Source: a bacterium (lineage in GTDB: Bacteria > Bacillota > Clostridia > Christensenellales > SUG1161). From it: a stretch of DNA of 44,438 nucleotides. Each line of letters opens with the position of its first letter. Position 1 is the stretch's first letter. Both the position numbers and the translations under genes were made by a program. Location of the stretch: the NCBI GenBank assembly GCA_029006015.1, contig JAQXFY010000047.1, positions 1 through 44,438 of the forward strand, given 5' to 3'. Below, one piece after another: positions 1-7,933 of the stretch. The notes under the pieces were generated by a model. It saw only the letters and a list, made by a program, of their open reading frames with translations, searched no databases and had not been told where the DNA came from.

Positions 1-64
1 CCTGCTGCCCGCCTTTTATACGCCATGCGTTTAGCCGATAGGCCTGCCCGCAATCGCCATGCCG

Positions 65-1495
65 TTAACCCGCTGCCTTTTCATAGCAGCCGATATCGAT
101 GCCCCCGCCCTGCGGGCGGCTTGCGCCCAGCAGATCATCCGTCAGGCCGTCGATGGGCATACCGGCGTCAATGGCAGGGCTGCCCTCTTTTAAGGTGTAA
201 TCGTTGTTGGCCGCATCGGTAAATACCTCCTGCGCGGTATAGCGCACAAAGGCCTGATCGGGCAGCGTAAAGGGCTTCTCATCCTCGCCATCTAAAATAA
301 AGTTGCGCTCGTTATACTGGGTATCGGCCAGAATAGCGATATTATGATCGAAGATAACGGTATCATCCATTGCCGAGCCCGCGATGGCAACCAGCTGCTG
401 GCGGAAAGGCTCCGTTTTGGATACGCCGATAAGGTTGTTGTAGAATGTCAGGTTAAGCGCCTTGCCCTCTCCACCATCGGAACGGATGGGGAAACGCGGG
501 GAATCGGGCCCCAGAATAATGGTATTGTTATAAACCGTTACATCGCGGCTGGTATCGGCCGAATCGCCCTTGTACAGGGTGATGCCGCCCGCCTTATCCA
601 GGTAGGACAGGTTGTTGCGCACGATGCCGCCGTGCAGCCCGCTCAGGTTATACGCCGCGCCGCCGGCCGTGCCGTTGCCCGAGGAAATGTTGTATTCGTA
701 CAGGCCGTCGGAGTGGATACCGTCCCCACCCATGGAAATATCGGCATTCAAATGGAAGCCGCAGCCCTGGTTGTTAAAGGAACGGTTGCCGCGGAAAACA
801 AAATGGTCGGCCGAGTTGTTAAAATAATACCCATGCTCGCCATTTTCCTCGCTCAGGTTATAGCTGGCCAGGTAGTTATCCGAAAACGCGGCAAAAATAC
901 CGGTAATGCCGCTGCGGCGCGCCTCGCAATTGGTAACCACCATATGATCGGTGTGGACAAAATCAATGCCCCATTTTTTGGAATCCTCCGATACCAGGCC
1001 GTCGATCACCCAGTAGGCCACGGGGCTGGATTGCCCGCCGATAGCCTCGATATTGGAGCCGCGCTGGTTAAACGGCCCGGCGCAGTTGATAACAGGCTTT
1101 TTCTTGAGGGCGTTTTTGATGGTTTTAACGCCATCGGCCGTGCCGTTTAAGGCAGGCGTCAGGGTAAAGCCTTCATAGGTGCCGGGATAAACCAAAATGG
1201 TATCCCCGGGCTGGATGAGCAGCACCGCATGCTGCAGGGTGCGCCACGGGTTTTGCTTGGAACCATCGGCCTCATCCGAGCCGGTGGTGGCCACATAATA
1301 GGTTTTGGGCTCGCCCAAGGCCTGGGTGGGGGTTGGGGCAGGCGTGGCCTGGGGAGTAGCCTGGGGCGTAACCTCCGGCGACGGCGTGGGCGAAACCTGC
1401 GGTTCCGGGGAAGATGCCGGTTTGCCGCAGCCGCTCAGCAGCCCCACGCCCAGCAGCAGCGCCATTAGCAAGGCGCCAAAGCGTTTTTGTATCAT
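65..1495 (-). CDS. Secreted lipoprotein with right-handed parallel beta-helix domain
   Basis: Predicted lipid-anchored extracellular protein of 476 aa. The start at 1495 was chosen because AAAGGAGG lies 6 bases upstream and it begins a textbook lipoprotein signal: basic MIQKR, a hydrophobic core, and lipobox LLSGC with the lipidated Cys at residue 23. A Pro/Thr-rich linker follows (about 24-57). The rest reads as a DUF1565/pectate-lyase-like beta-helix: it starts with 'DGSKQNPWRTLQHAV' and 'GDTILVYPGTY', then has many Asn-rich turns such as 'NNQGCGFHLN' and 'YNNTIILGP', and ends 'SPAIDAG....IDIGCYE'. Such folds usually bind or cleave polysaccharide (known for the family). No catalytic set can be assigned here, so substrate and activity are unknown. 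It is the last minus-strand gene at the left edge; no terminator was recognised in bases 1-64. Confidence 0.85.
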   Translation of the reverse strand: MIQKRFGALLMALLLGVGLLSGCGKPASSPEPQVSPTPSPEVTPQATPQATPAPTPTQALGEPKTYYVATTGSDEADGSKQNPWRTLQHAVLLIQPGDTILVYPGTYEGFTLTPALNGTADGVKTIKNALKKKPVINCAGPFNQRGSNIEAIGGQSSPVAYWVIDGLVSEDSKKWGIDFVHTDHMVVTNCEARRSGITGIFAAFSDNYLASYNLSEENGEHGYYFNNSADHFVFRGNRSFNNQGCGFHLNADISMGGDGIHSDGLYEYNISSGNGTAGGAAYNLSGLHGGIVRNNLSYLDKAGGITLYKGDSADTSRDVTVYNNTIILGPDSPRFPIRSDGGEGKALNLTFYNNLIGVSKTEPFRQQLVAIAGSAMDDTVIFDHNIAILADTQYNERNFILDGEDEKPFTLPDQAFVRYTAQEVFTDAANNDYTLKEGSPAIDAGMPIDGLTDDLLGASRPQGGGIDIGCYEKAAG

Positions 1496-1677
1496 ACAGG
1501 ATCCTCCTTTGCGCAGGCGGGCACATGCTCGATGCCGCCGGGGTGCGCAGTTGTTATATGGGTTATTATACACCATCCGCCCATTTGTACACATCCCCCA
1601 GCCCATACCCTGCCGCCAGGGCACAATTTCCAACGCCCATCCGAACAAGGCCCGGGCCGGATGCTTGTTCCGGCAGT

Positions 1678-2706
1678 TTATCCCAGATATTGCTTCAGGA
1701 ACGAATAGGCCATGCGGCCGGAAATCTCGTGCACGCCGTCAAATTCATCCACCTGAAAACTGCCGGTGACGCCCATGGTTTGATACATGCGTGCCACCTG
1801 GCTGCGCGCCCTGCGAGCGGCATCAATGGGGAAAAGCGGATCGCGCGTGGCCGATTCCCACAGCATGGGCAGCGGGGCAATGGCGCAAAGCAGATCGGGC
1901 AGCTCCCCCAGCTTAAGCACGCCTGGCGTATACATGCACAGGCAGTGCTGGTCATCCAGAATGCTGTCGTGATGGGTGTTGGCAAAACCGCTGATAACCG
2001 CGCAGGCCAGCCTATCCTCGCACAGGGCGGTATAACTGGTCAGCATGCCCCCGCCCGAAATGCCCATGATGCCAATCCGATCCGGCGAGGCCCCCATGCC
2101 AAGCAGTACATCGATGGCACGCTGGGCCTGGGCAACACGCAATCCTGCGGCCGTTGTTCCCCGCATCATGCACGCAACGGATAAACGGTAGCAGGCATAT
2201 TCCCGGGGATCGTGCCCAATGTTTTCCTTAAGCCGGGCATCGCCAAAGCCGGCCAGCTCCGGCGCGATAACCAGATATCCCAGCCGGCACACCTGGATGG
2301 CAAAGTTTTTCTGGTAGCCGGCATCCCCGGTTTTGGGGCTGCCATCGGGGTTTAATCCAACGATATCGCGGCACCCATATCCATGGCCCGTGCAGCATAC
2401 CACCGCGCCGTCCCCCGCCTTCCAGCCCTTGGGCATCAACACATAAGCGGGCGTATCCAGGCCTTCATCGGCCTTGTAGGCGATGCGGCTGCGCGTATAA
2501 TCACCCATATCCACCGGCGCCTCAATCTGGCGCGGCTGCGGATCCACCGGCGCCGGAACGGCCAGTATATCGCGCGAAAAGGCCGCCCGCATTTGCTCGC
2601 GCCACTGTGCCTGCTCCATATCGCCCGAAAAAACACGTTCGGCCGCCAGGCGGGGCTGCATGCGCCGATAGGCCCCTTCCAAATAAGCATCCAGCGTAAA
2701 ATCCAT
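1678..2706 (-). CDS. Alpha/beta hydrolase, dienelactone-hydrolase / acetyl-xylan-esterase-like
   Basis: Cytoplasmic serine hydrolase of 342 aa with no signal peptide. The nucleophile elbow GISGGG places Ser at residue 217. The acid is likely Asp289 in 'ATRDPLFPI' and the base His326 in 'FDGVHEISG', giving the canonical triad order. 'CCTGHGYG' near residue 107 is the expected oxyanion-hole loop. The N-terminal extension of about 90 residues before the core resembles the Abhydrolase_7 / plant-polysaccharide esterase group. The exact substrate is not readable; an acyl or acetyl ester of a sugar is an inference from the family. The ATG at 2706 sits 8 bases after a GGGGG ribosome site; a GTG one codon upstream is less well placed. 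It lies 182 bases upstream of the lipoprotein and may be co-transcribed with it. Confidence 0.8.
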   Translation of the reverse strand: MDFTLDAYLEGAYRRMQPRLAAERVFSGDMEQAQWREQMRAAFSRDILAVPAPVDPQPRQIEAPVDMGDYTRSRIAYKADEGLDTPAYVLMPKGWKAGDGAVVCCTGHGYGCRDIVGLNPDGSPKTGDAGYQKNFAIQVCRLGYLVIAPELAGFGDARLKENIGHDPREYACYRLSVACMMRGTTAAGLRVAQAQRAIDVLLGMGASPDRIGIMGISGGGMLTSYTALCEDRLACAVISGFANTHHDSILDDQHCLCMYTPGVLKLGELPDLLCAIAPLPMLWESATRDPLFPIDAARRARSQVARMYQTMGVTGSFQVDEFDGVHEISGRMAYSFLKQYLG

Positions 2707-3105
2707 CACTTTTCCCCCTTTTGGGCATCTGGCGCTAGCATATCATGCGGGGGAAATGGATGCAAGCACCCCATGCGGCTTTGTCCCCATTTCCCGGCGA
2801 TGGCATGGCGTTTTGCCCATGCAGCCGCATCCATTCCTCGCCCCCGCCGCCAAGCTTGACCCTGTCGACGGCGCGCCCCCTTTTGGGCAGGGGCATGATG
2901 GCGCCATGCCGTTTTTACCGGGCACGGCTGTATCGCCGGCGGCGCGGCGGCACACCTTTGCCGGGGCGATACCGTTTTTTTACATAGCCCAAAGGGGCGC
3001 CGCGCATACAGCCTGGCCTGAACCCGGCAAAGGGGCGCAAAAAGGCTTTCCATCGCATACAAATGGTGATAAAATAAACTTTATCTGCTGCCGGGAGGAA
3101 ACACC
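2707..3105. other. Divergent intergenic region between hydrolase and cysK-like gene
   Basis: No convincing gene is present: the frames that stay open have no domain-like composition and no ribosome site. The region must hold the promoters of the hydrolase (left) and the cysK-like gene (right). 'TAAAAT' at 3070-3075 is a possible -10 for the right-hand gene, 30 bases before its start, but its -35 (TTTCCA, 3047-3052) is weak. A short inverted repeat, GGCAT at about 2892 and ATGCC at about 2906 followed by GTTTTT, could form a small hairpin of unknown role. Confidence 0.4.
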
Positions 3106-4059
3106 TTGATTTACAATAATGTGCTTGATGCCATCGGACACACCCCCCTTATCCGCCTTGGGCGCATGAACAGGCCCGGAAATTCCCAGATCCTGGTCAA
3201 ATACGAGGGGCTTGGCGTGGGTGGCTCCATTAAAACGCGTACCGCCTATAACATGCTGATGGAGGCCGAAATGCAGGGCCTTATCCATCCCGATACTTCC
3301 ATTATCGTGGAGCCGACAAGCGGCAACCAGGGCATCGGCCTGGCGCTGATTGGCGCGGTTAAGGGATACCGTACCATTATCATCATGCCCGATTCCGTCA
3401 GTGAAGAGCGCCGCAAGCTGGTGCGCCACTATGGGGCGGAAGTCAAGCTGATCCACGATGGCGGCAACATCGGCGATTGCATCGAACGCTGCCTGCAAAC
3501 CGCCATGGACATGGCCAAAGGCAATCCCCATGTTTTTGTGCCCCAGCAATTTGAAAACCCCGCCAACCCCATGGCACACCGCACCCATACTGCGCAGGAA
3601 ATCCTGGATGATGTAAACGGGCCTATCGACGGCTTTTGCTCCGGCGTGGGTACGGGCGGCACCATCACCGGCATTGGCGAGGTGCTCAAGGCCGCCAACC
3701 CCCATATGGAAATCTGGGCGGTGGAGCCGGAAAACGCCGCTATCCTGGCCGGCGGCAACATCGGCACCCATCTGCAAATGGGCATCGGGGATGGGCTGAT
3801 TCCGGCCAACCTCAACCGCGGCATCTACGATCACATCTACATTGTTTCCGATGAGGAAGCCCTGCAGACCGCACGCGATCTGGCCCGGCTGGAAGGGCTG
3901 ATGTGCGGCATTTCCAGCGGCACCAATGTAGCCGCCGCCCTCAAGCTGGCCCAAAAGCTGGGCCCCGGGAAAACCGTTGTCACCGTGCTGCCCGATACGG
4001 CTGAACGTTATTTTTCCACCCCCCTGTTTGATGAAACGGGCGAAGGGGGAAGCCTGTAA
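3106..4059 (+). CDS. cysK: PLP-dependent cysteine synthase (O-acetylserine sulfhydrylase) family
   Basis: Fold-type II PLP enzyme of 317 aa, the usual CysK length. The family reaction makes L-cysteine from O-acetylserine and sulfide in the cytoplasm. The PLP lysine lies in 'GGSIKTR' near residue 43, the substrate loop is 'EPTSGNQGIGLA', the phosphate-binding glycine loop is 'GVGTGGTITG', and the C-terminal PLP-ring serine is in 'GISSGTN'. Two core motifs differ from the common forms: SIKTR instead of SVKDR or SVKCR, and TSGNQG instead of TSGNTG. The substrate could therefore differ (cystathionine-beta-synthase-like or diaminopropionate-type relatives), so the gene symbol is provisional. The start is TTG, with GGGAGGAA five bases upstream. 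A strong terminator follows, so it is probably monocistronic. Confidence 0.8.
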   Translation: MIYNNVLDAIGHTPLIRLGRMNRPGNSQILVKYEGLGVGGSIKTRTAYNMLMEAEMQGLIHPDTSIIVEPTSGNQGIGLALIGAVKGYRTIIIMPDSVSEERRKLVRHYGAEVKLIHDGGNIGDCIERCLQTAMDMAKGNPHVFVPQQFENPANPMAHRTHTAQEILDDVNGPIDGFCSGVGTGGTITGIGEVLKAANPHMEIWAVEPENAAILAGGNIGTHLQMGIGDGLIPANLNRGIYDHIYIVSDEEALQTARDLARLEGLMCGISSGTNVAAALKLAQKLGPGKTVVTVLPDTAERYFSTPLFDETGEGGSL

Positions 4060-4084
4060 AAGCCATCCAAACCACACCTCCATC

Positions 4085-4112
4085 AAAAGGCGGGTTTTCC
4101 CCCGCCTTTTTT
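4085..4112 (+). terminator. Rho-independent terminator of the cysK-like gene
   Basis: Ten-base stem AAAAGGCGGG / CCCGCCTTTT with a 6-base loop, running into a T tract. It begins 25 bases after the stop codon. Confidence 0.88.
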
Positions 4113-4209
4113 GTTTGCCCGCCCCAAAAAGCACGGTGGCGCAGCGCCACGGCATGGCCATCCATCAGCCGCCTGCCATCCGCCGATTTTCCTTCGGCGC
4201 CCATTGTTT

Positions 4210-4254
4210 GGGGCACAGGCCCGGCTTTTTTTGTGCCCCCATCTATGGTAAAAT
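4210..4254 (+). promoter_or_regulatory. Candidate promoter/operator of the MATE operon
   Basis: An 8-base inverted repeat (GGGGCACA at 4210-4217, TGTGCCCC at 4232-4239) stands just upstream of an extended -10 element, TGGTAAAAT (4246-4254), 36 bases before the MATE start. No good -35 is visible. The repeat could be a repressor site or a small terminator-like hairpin; this is inference from position. Confidence 0.35.
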
Positions 4255-4289
4255 GGCCTGCGGAACATGCTGGATTGCGGGGGAAGCAT

Positions 4290-5642
4290 ATGGAGCTTGG
4301 GGAAAAGCGCGCGCTGAGGAAACGGTTTATATCCCTGGCCTTGCCCGCCCTGCTGGAGCAGGCTTTGATCATGATATCTTCCGTTATCATGATGATGTTC
4401 TATGGCCAAATCGGTGTATCCGCCGTGGCCGCCATCGGGGCCGGCACACTGCTGTGCAGCGTGCTGCAGGCTGCGCTGGCCGTGCTGCAGACCGGCACCC
4501 TGGTGCTGGTGGCCCGCTTATATGGGCAGGGGCGGATATCCGATGCCGCCGGGCTTGTCACCAGCGCGATGCGCTGGTCGCTCGCGCTGTCCTGCGGGGT
4601 ATCGCTGATCAGCTGCCTGGCTGCCGGCACCATAGCCAGATGGACCGTTGGCACACAGGATATCCAGCTGCTGACGCAAACCACCTCCTACATTCGCCTG
4701 GCGGTGTGGAGCGTGCCCTTTACCAGCTTCAGCCTGGTGTGCGACAGCGCCCTGCGCGGCGGGGGCGATATGAAAACGCCCATGCGCATCGCCCTGGTCT
4801 GCCAGGGCGCTTATCTTGTAGCTGCCTATATTTTAATCTTTGGCCTGTGGCGCCTGCCCGGGCTTGGCTTAACGGGCGCAGGCCTGGCGCTGGTTGCCTA
4901 CCGGGCGCTGGAGTTTACCCTCAAGGGCATACGCTTTATCAATGGAAACAACCCGCTGCACCTGAAAATTTTTACCCGCCCCAAACCGGCGCCCGGGCTG
5001 ATGCGGCGCGTCTGCCGTGTAGGGCTTCCCACCACGGGCGAACAGGTCATCCTGCAGCTGGGCTATCTTTTAACCCAACGGCCGCTTGCGCTGATGGGTT
5101 CTTCCGTTATGGCTGCCTATCAGGTAGCCAACAGCATCACCACCATTTTAACGCAGACCGTGATCGGCGCGGGCAATGCCGCCGCCACGGTGGTGGGCAA
5201 CAGCCTGGGCGCCGGGCGGCAGGATATCGCCCGCTTTTATGCACGGGAAGTGGCGCTGTGGGGCACCGGCATCATCTGCGTGCTGTCGGTTGTGTTGTAC
5301 TTTTGCTATCCCACGCTGGCGCACCTGTATGCCAAAACGGCGGATTTTTATCAAGCCGCCCTGGGCATGCGGCTGTGGTTCATGCTGGCCACACCGCTGA
5401 TCTGCCTGTTTAATTTGCTGCTTGGCATCCTGCGCGGCGCAGGCGATACCCGCACGCAAATGGTGGCATCCAACATGGGGTTATGGCCCGTGCGCTTGGC
5501 GCTGTACTGGCTGATTGCGCTTAAATTTCCCCAGCATGCGATTACCGGCGTTGCCGTCACGGTTTTTCTGGATTTTGCCGCCCGCGTGGCGGTGCAGGCG
5601 GTTCGCCTGATCCGCGGCAAATGGGTAAAGGTGGAGGTATAG
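4290..5642 (+). CDS. MATE family multidrug / toxic compound exporter
   Basis: Inner-membrane exporter of 450 aa, the typical MATE length, with about 12 hydrophobic segments in two related halves. Family members expel cationic drugs or metabolites in exchange for Na+ or H+. MATE-like features are the N-terminal 'LALPALLEQALIMISS', the half-repeat start 'VGLPTTGEQVILQLGYLL' (near residue 245), and 'ILRGAGDTRTQM' near residue 385, which is well conserved in the family. The ATG at 4290 follows GGGGG with correct spacing; a longer upstream frame lacks a ribosome site. The stop is two bases before the next gene and a ribosome site for that gene lies inside this one, so the two are one operon. The substrate cannot be predicted. 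Confidence 0.9.
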   Translation: MELGEKRALRKRFISLALPALLEQALIMISSVIMMMFYGQIGVSAVAAIGAGTLLCSVLQAALAVLQTGTLVLVARLYGQGRISDAAGLVTSAMRWSLALSCGVSLISCLAAGTIARWTVGTQDIQLLTQTTSYIRLAVWSVPFTSFSLVCDSALRGGGDMKTPMRIALVCQGAYLVAAYILIFGLWRLPGLGLTGAGLALVAYRALEFTLKGIRFINGNNPLHLKIFTRPKPAPGLMRRVCRVGLPTTGEQVILQLGYLLTQRPLALMGSSVMAAYQVANSITTILTQTVIGAGNAAATVVGNSLGAGRQDIARFYAREVALWGTGIICVLSVVLYFCYPTLAHLYAKTADFYQAALGMRLWFMLATPLICLFNLLLGILRGAGDTRTQMVASNMGLWPVRLALYWLIALKFPQHAITGVAVTVFLDFAARVAVQAVRLIRGKWVKVEV

Positions 5643-5644
5643 CC

Positions 5645-6157
5645 ATGGATGCTCTGTCCCATGCTCGGCAGCTGCTCGAGGTACTGACCCCGCTTAAGCA
5701 TGATTGCGCCCGGCATTGCGGGGGCGCCTGCTGCAAGGATAATCCGCACGATTCCTCCCGGGGCGGCATGCTGCTTTTTCCGGGGGAGGAGGCCTTTTAT
5801 CCCGAGGGCACCCCGGGCGTTTGTATCCTGCCCGGCGGCAGCCTGTATCCCCAAGGGCAGGCGCCCCTTTTGGTGTGCGACGGCACATGCAACCGCGCCA
5901 ACCGCCCGCTGGCCTGCCGTTTTTTCCCGCTGATTCCCCGCCCCGACGGCCGCGGCGGCGCCGATATCCGCCTGGATCCGCGCGCGTTTTTATGCTGCCC
6001 TATTCCATCCTCCGGCCTAAGGGGGATGGATCCGGCCTTTGTTGACGCCGCGCGGGAGGCCGCCCGGCTTTTATGGGCCGACCAGGCCCAACGCGCTTTT
6101 ATCCAGCGGCTGGATGGCCACCTCCGGTGGTTTTCCGCCCGCTTTTCATCACGCTAA
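5645..6157 (+). CDS. Cysteine-cluster protein, YkgJ-like (putative metal or Fe-S binding)
   Basis: Small cytoplasmic protein of 170 aa. Cysteines lie in a CxxxCxxxCC pattern in 'CARHCGGACC' near residue 21, then 'CDGTC', a single Cys in 'LACRFFPL', and a late CC pair. This arrangement resembles the YkgJ / UPF0153 zinc- or iron-cluster family, whose biochemical role is not established. It starts at an ATG two bases after the MATE stop, with GGAGG inside the end of the MATE gene, which indicates translational coupling. Function with the exporter is possible but unproven. The following 38-residue gene starts 13 bases downstream. Confidence 0.65.
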   Translation: MDALSHARQLLEVLTPLKHDCARHCGGACCKDNPHDSSRGGMLLFPGEEAFYPEGTPGVCILPGGSLYPQGQAPLLVCDGTCNRANRPLACRFFPLIPRPDGRGGADIRLDPRAFLCCPIPSSGLRGMDPAFVDAAREAARLLWADQAQRAFIQRLDGHLRWFSARFSSR

Positions 6158-6170
6158 GGAGGAAATGACG

Positions 6171-6287
6171 ATGACGAACACCCGGCTGAATGCGTTTTTA
6201 GAGATGCTGGCAAAGCTGGTTGAAAACGCAAAGACGGTTGAAGAAGCCGCGGAACTTATCCGACAGGCTAAGACAAAAAACGGGTAG
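6171..6287 (+). CDS. Small helical protein of 38 residues
   Basis: A very short gene with an excellent ribosome site: AAGGAGG eight bases before the ATG at 6171. A second ATG at 6165 is too close to that site. The product is charged and Ala/Leu-rich; 'FLEMLAKLVENA' and 'VEEAAELIRQAK' should form two amphipathic helices with a turn at Lys-Thr. I do not recognise a family. It follows the Cys-cluster gene by 13 bases, so it is likely the third gene of the MATE operon. Its stop codon lies inside the left arm of a perfect 8-base inverted repeat. The strong ribosome site and lack of overlap with a larger gene support it as real; the function is unknown. Confidence 0.6.
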   Translation: MTNTRLNAFLEMLAKLVENAKTVEEAAELIRQAKTKNG

Positions 6288-6313
6288 CGCCCCGACACAA
6301 GGAATCGCTACCC
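6282..6313 (-). terminator. Hairpin at the end of the 38-residue gene, terminator-shaped on the minus strand
   Basis: Perfect 8-base arms GGGTAGCG (6282-6289) and CGCTACCC (6306-6313) with a 16-base loop. On the plus strand A-rich sequence follows, so it would not be a classical terminator there. On the minus strand the stem is followed by GTTTTTT, so it could stop antisense transcription entering the MATE operon. Confidence 0.45.
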
Positions 6314-6322
6314 AAACAAAAC

Positions 6323-6368
6323 GGTGAGCCGGGAGCCCTTCCCCGGCCACCATCATTTTGGCAAAATG
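6323..6368 (+). promoter_or_regulatory. Structured leader upstream of the MttB-family gene
   Basis: Two inverted repeats lie directly before the ribosome site: GGTG-GCCGGG pairing with CCCGGC-CACC (6323-6351, with small bulges), and CATTTT-GGC-AAAATG (6354-6368). They may be a 5' untranslated regulatory structure or a weak terminator. No known riboswitch class was recognised. Confidence 0.35.
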
Positions 6369-6396
6369 CCATTAAATAATCAACGGAGGTTTTCTT

Positions 6397-7809
6397 ATGT
6401 TTGGCATTCTCAGCGAACAGGATTGTGCACGCATCCATGCTGCCGGGCTGGAAATTTTAGCCACCGTGGGCATCCGCATCCATGATCCTTCGTGGAAAGC
6501 CCGCCTGCTGGAGGGCGGCGCCCGCCCCGACGAAAAGGATGACACCCGCTTTTATATTGGCGAGGATATGGTGCGCCGCGCGCTTGAAACCTGCCCCACC
6601 TCCTTTTGCATCAAGGACCGCTCCGGCCGCGGGGTGGAGGTTAAAAACGGCGCAAGGACGCTGTATTACACCTCCAACGGCATGAACTATCAGCGCTATG
6701 GCCAGCGCACCTGCGCGCCCATCACCCGGCGGACGCTGGCGGATTTTGTCCGCGTGGCCGATACACTGAAAAATGTAGATGGGCTGGTGGGCACGGCCAT
6801 CGATGATGTGGCCCCCCAGCACCGGGATTTTGTCGGCTTTAAGCTGATGGCACAGCACTCCACCAAGCACCTGCGCCCCTGCATTTACACGCCCACCGGC
6901 GCCAAGGTCATTCTGGAGATGACGGATATCCTGCTGGATGGCAAGCCTTATCGGGACAATGCCTTCTTTACGCTGGGATATTCCTGCGTCAGCCCCCTGA
7001 CATGGAGCCGGACCGCCCTGGAGCTTTTTGAAGCGACGGCGGGCCACGGCATTGCGATGATGATTAATTCCGAGCCCATGGCGGGCGGAACCTCGCCGGT
7101 GACGCTGGCGGGCAGCCTGGCCCTGGCCGATGCGGAGGTGCTCAGCGGCATTGTGTTAAACCAGCTGGTGGAACCAGGGCGCCCGTGCATCTACAACGCC
7201 GGTTTTGCCCATGTGCTGGATATGCGTACCCTGCTGACCTTGACCGGCGCGCCCGAAAACGCGCTGCTCCAGGCCGCCGGGGCGCAGATGGCAGCCTTCC
7301 ACCACCTGCCCAGCGCGGGCTGGCCCCTTAGCGACAGCGCCATGCTGGACGGCCAGGCGGTATACGAAAAATTCGGCATGCTGATGGCGCACACCCTGTC
7401 CGGCGTCAACATGGCCTGGGGCATGGGCAATATCGAAACCTCGCGCACGATCTCTCCGGAGGCGCTTGTCATCGATGACGAAATGGCGGGCTGGATCGGC
7501 CGTTTCCATCGCGGCATCGCGGTGGACGAGCAGCATTTGGCCGTTGATGTCATCCGCGAAATGGGCTTTGGCGCGGCTTATCTGGAGTGCGACCACACGC
7601 TGGATTTCTACCGCGAGGAAATCCGCTACCCCACCCTGCCCAACCGCTTCCCGCGCAAGGGGTGGGAGGACCGCGGTTCCCGCTCGCTGGAGGAATCCGC
7701 CGCCGCGTATGTCGATGGCGTGCTGCAAAAGCCCGCGGAAAGCACGCTTTCCCCTGGCCAGCTTGAAAAGTTGGACCGTCTGGAGGCGCATTGGCTGGAA
7801 AAGCTGTAA
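6397..7809 (+). CDS. MttB-family (COG5598) corrinoid-dependent methyltransferase, non-pyrrolysine type
   Basis: Cytoplasmic TIM-barrel protein of 470 aa, the normal size for the trimethylamine methyltransferase (MttB) superfamily. The frame has no internal TAG, so it is not a pyrrolysine enzyme. Family members without pyrrolysine demethylate quaternary amines such as glycine betaine, carnitine or proline betaine, passing the methyl group to a corrinoid protein. Family-like segments are 'ILATVGIRIHDPS' at the N terminus, the conserved stretch 'MINSEPMAGGTSPVTLAGSLALADAEVLSG' (about 223-252) and the late 'FLxECDHTLDFYREEIRYPTLPNR' type region (written here from 'YLECDHTLDFYR'). The start has ACGGAGG at a good distance. 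No corrinoid protein or reactivase gene is nearby, so its partner must be encoded elsewhere, and the substrate is unknown. Confidence 0.85.
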   Translation: MFGILSEQDCARIHAAGLEILATVGIRIHDPSWKARLLEGGARPDEKDDTRFYIGEDMVRRALETCPTSFCIKDRSGRGVEVKNGARTLYYTSNGMNYQRYGQRTCAPITRRTLADFVRVADTLKNVDGLVGTAIDDVAPQHRDFVGFKLMAQHSTKHLRPCIYTPTGAKVILEMTDILLDGKPYRDNAFFTLGYSCVSPLTWSRTALELFEATAGHGIAMMINSEPMAGGTSPVTLAGSLALADAEVLSGIVLNQLVEPGRPCIYNAGFAHVLDMRTLLTLTGAPENALLQAAGAQMAAFHHLPSAGWPLSDSAMLDGQAVYEKFGMLMAHTLSGVNMAWGMGNIETSRTISPEALVIDDEMAGWIGRFHRGIAVDEQHLAVDVIREMGFGAAYLECDHTLDFYREEIRYPTLPNRFPRKGWEDRGSRSLEESAAAYVDGVLQKPAESTLSPGQLEKLDRLEAHWLEKL

Positions 7810-7880
7810 GGCGCCGCATCGTACCCCTTGTGCCAGGCGCTACCCGGCGGCAGGGGTTGATATGCCGATGGATATACAAC

Positions 7881-7913
7881 AATATGCCGCGGCCCAATGG
7901 GCCGCGGCATATT
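7881..7913. terminator. Bidirectional terminator between convergent genes
   Basis: A perfect 15-base inverted repeat (AATATGCCGCGGCCC, loop AAT, GGGCCGCGGCATATT) lies between the MttB-family gene ending at 7809 and the DUF4091 gene ending at 7934. T content is moderate on both sides, but stem and position fit a shared terminator. Confidence 0.78.
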
Positions 7914-7933
7914 TAGTGGGGTTTATCCATGCT

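Noticed and set aside
2980-4161. 393-codon open frame on the minus strand
   Set aside because: Fully antisense to the cysK-like gene and its terminator, no domain similarity, no ribosome site.
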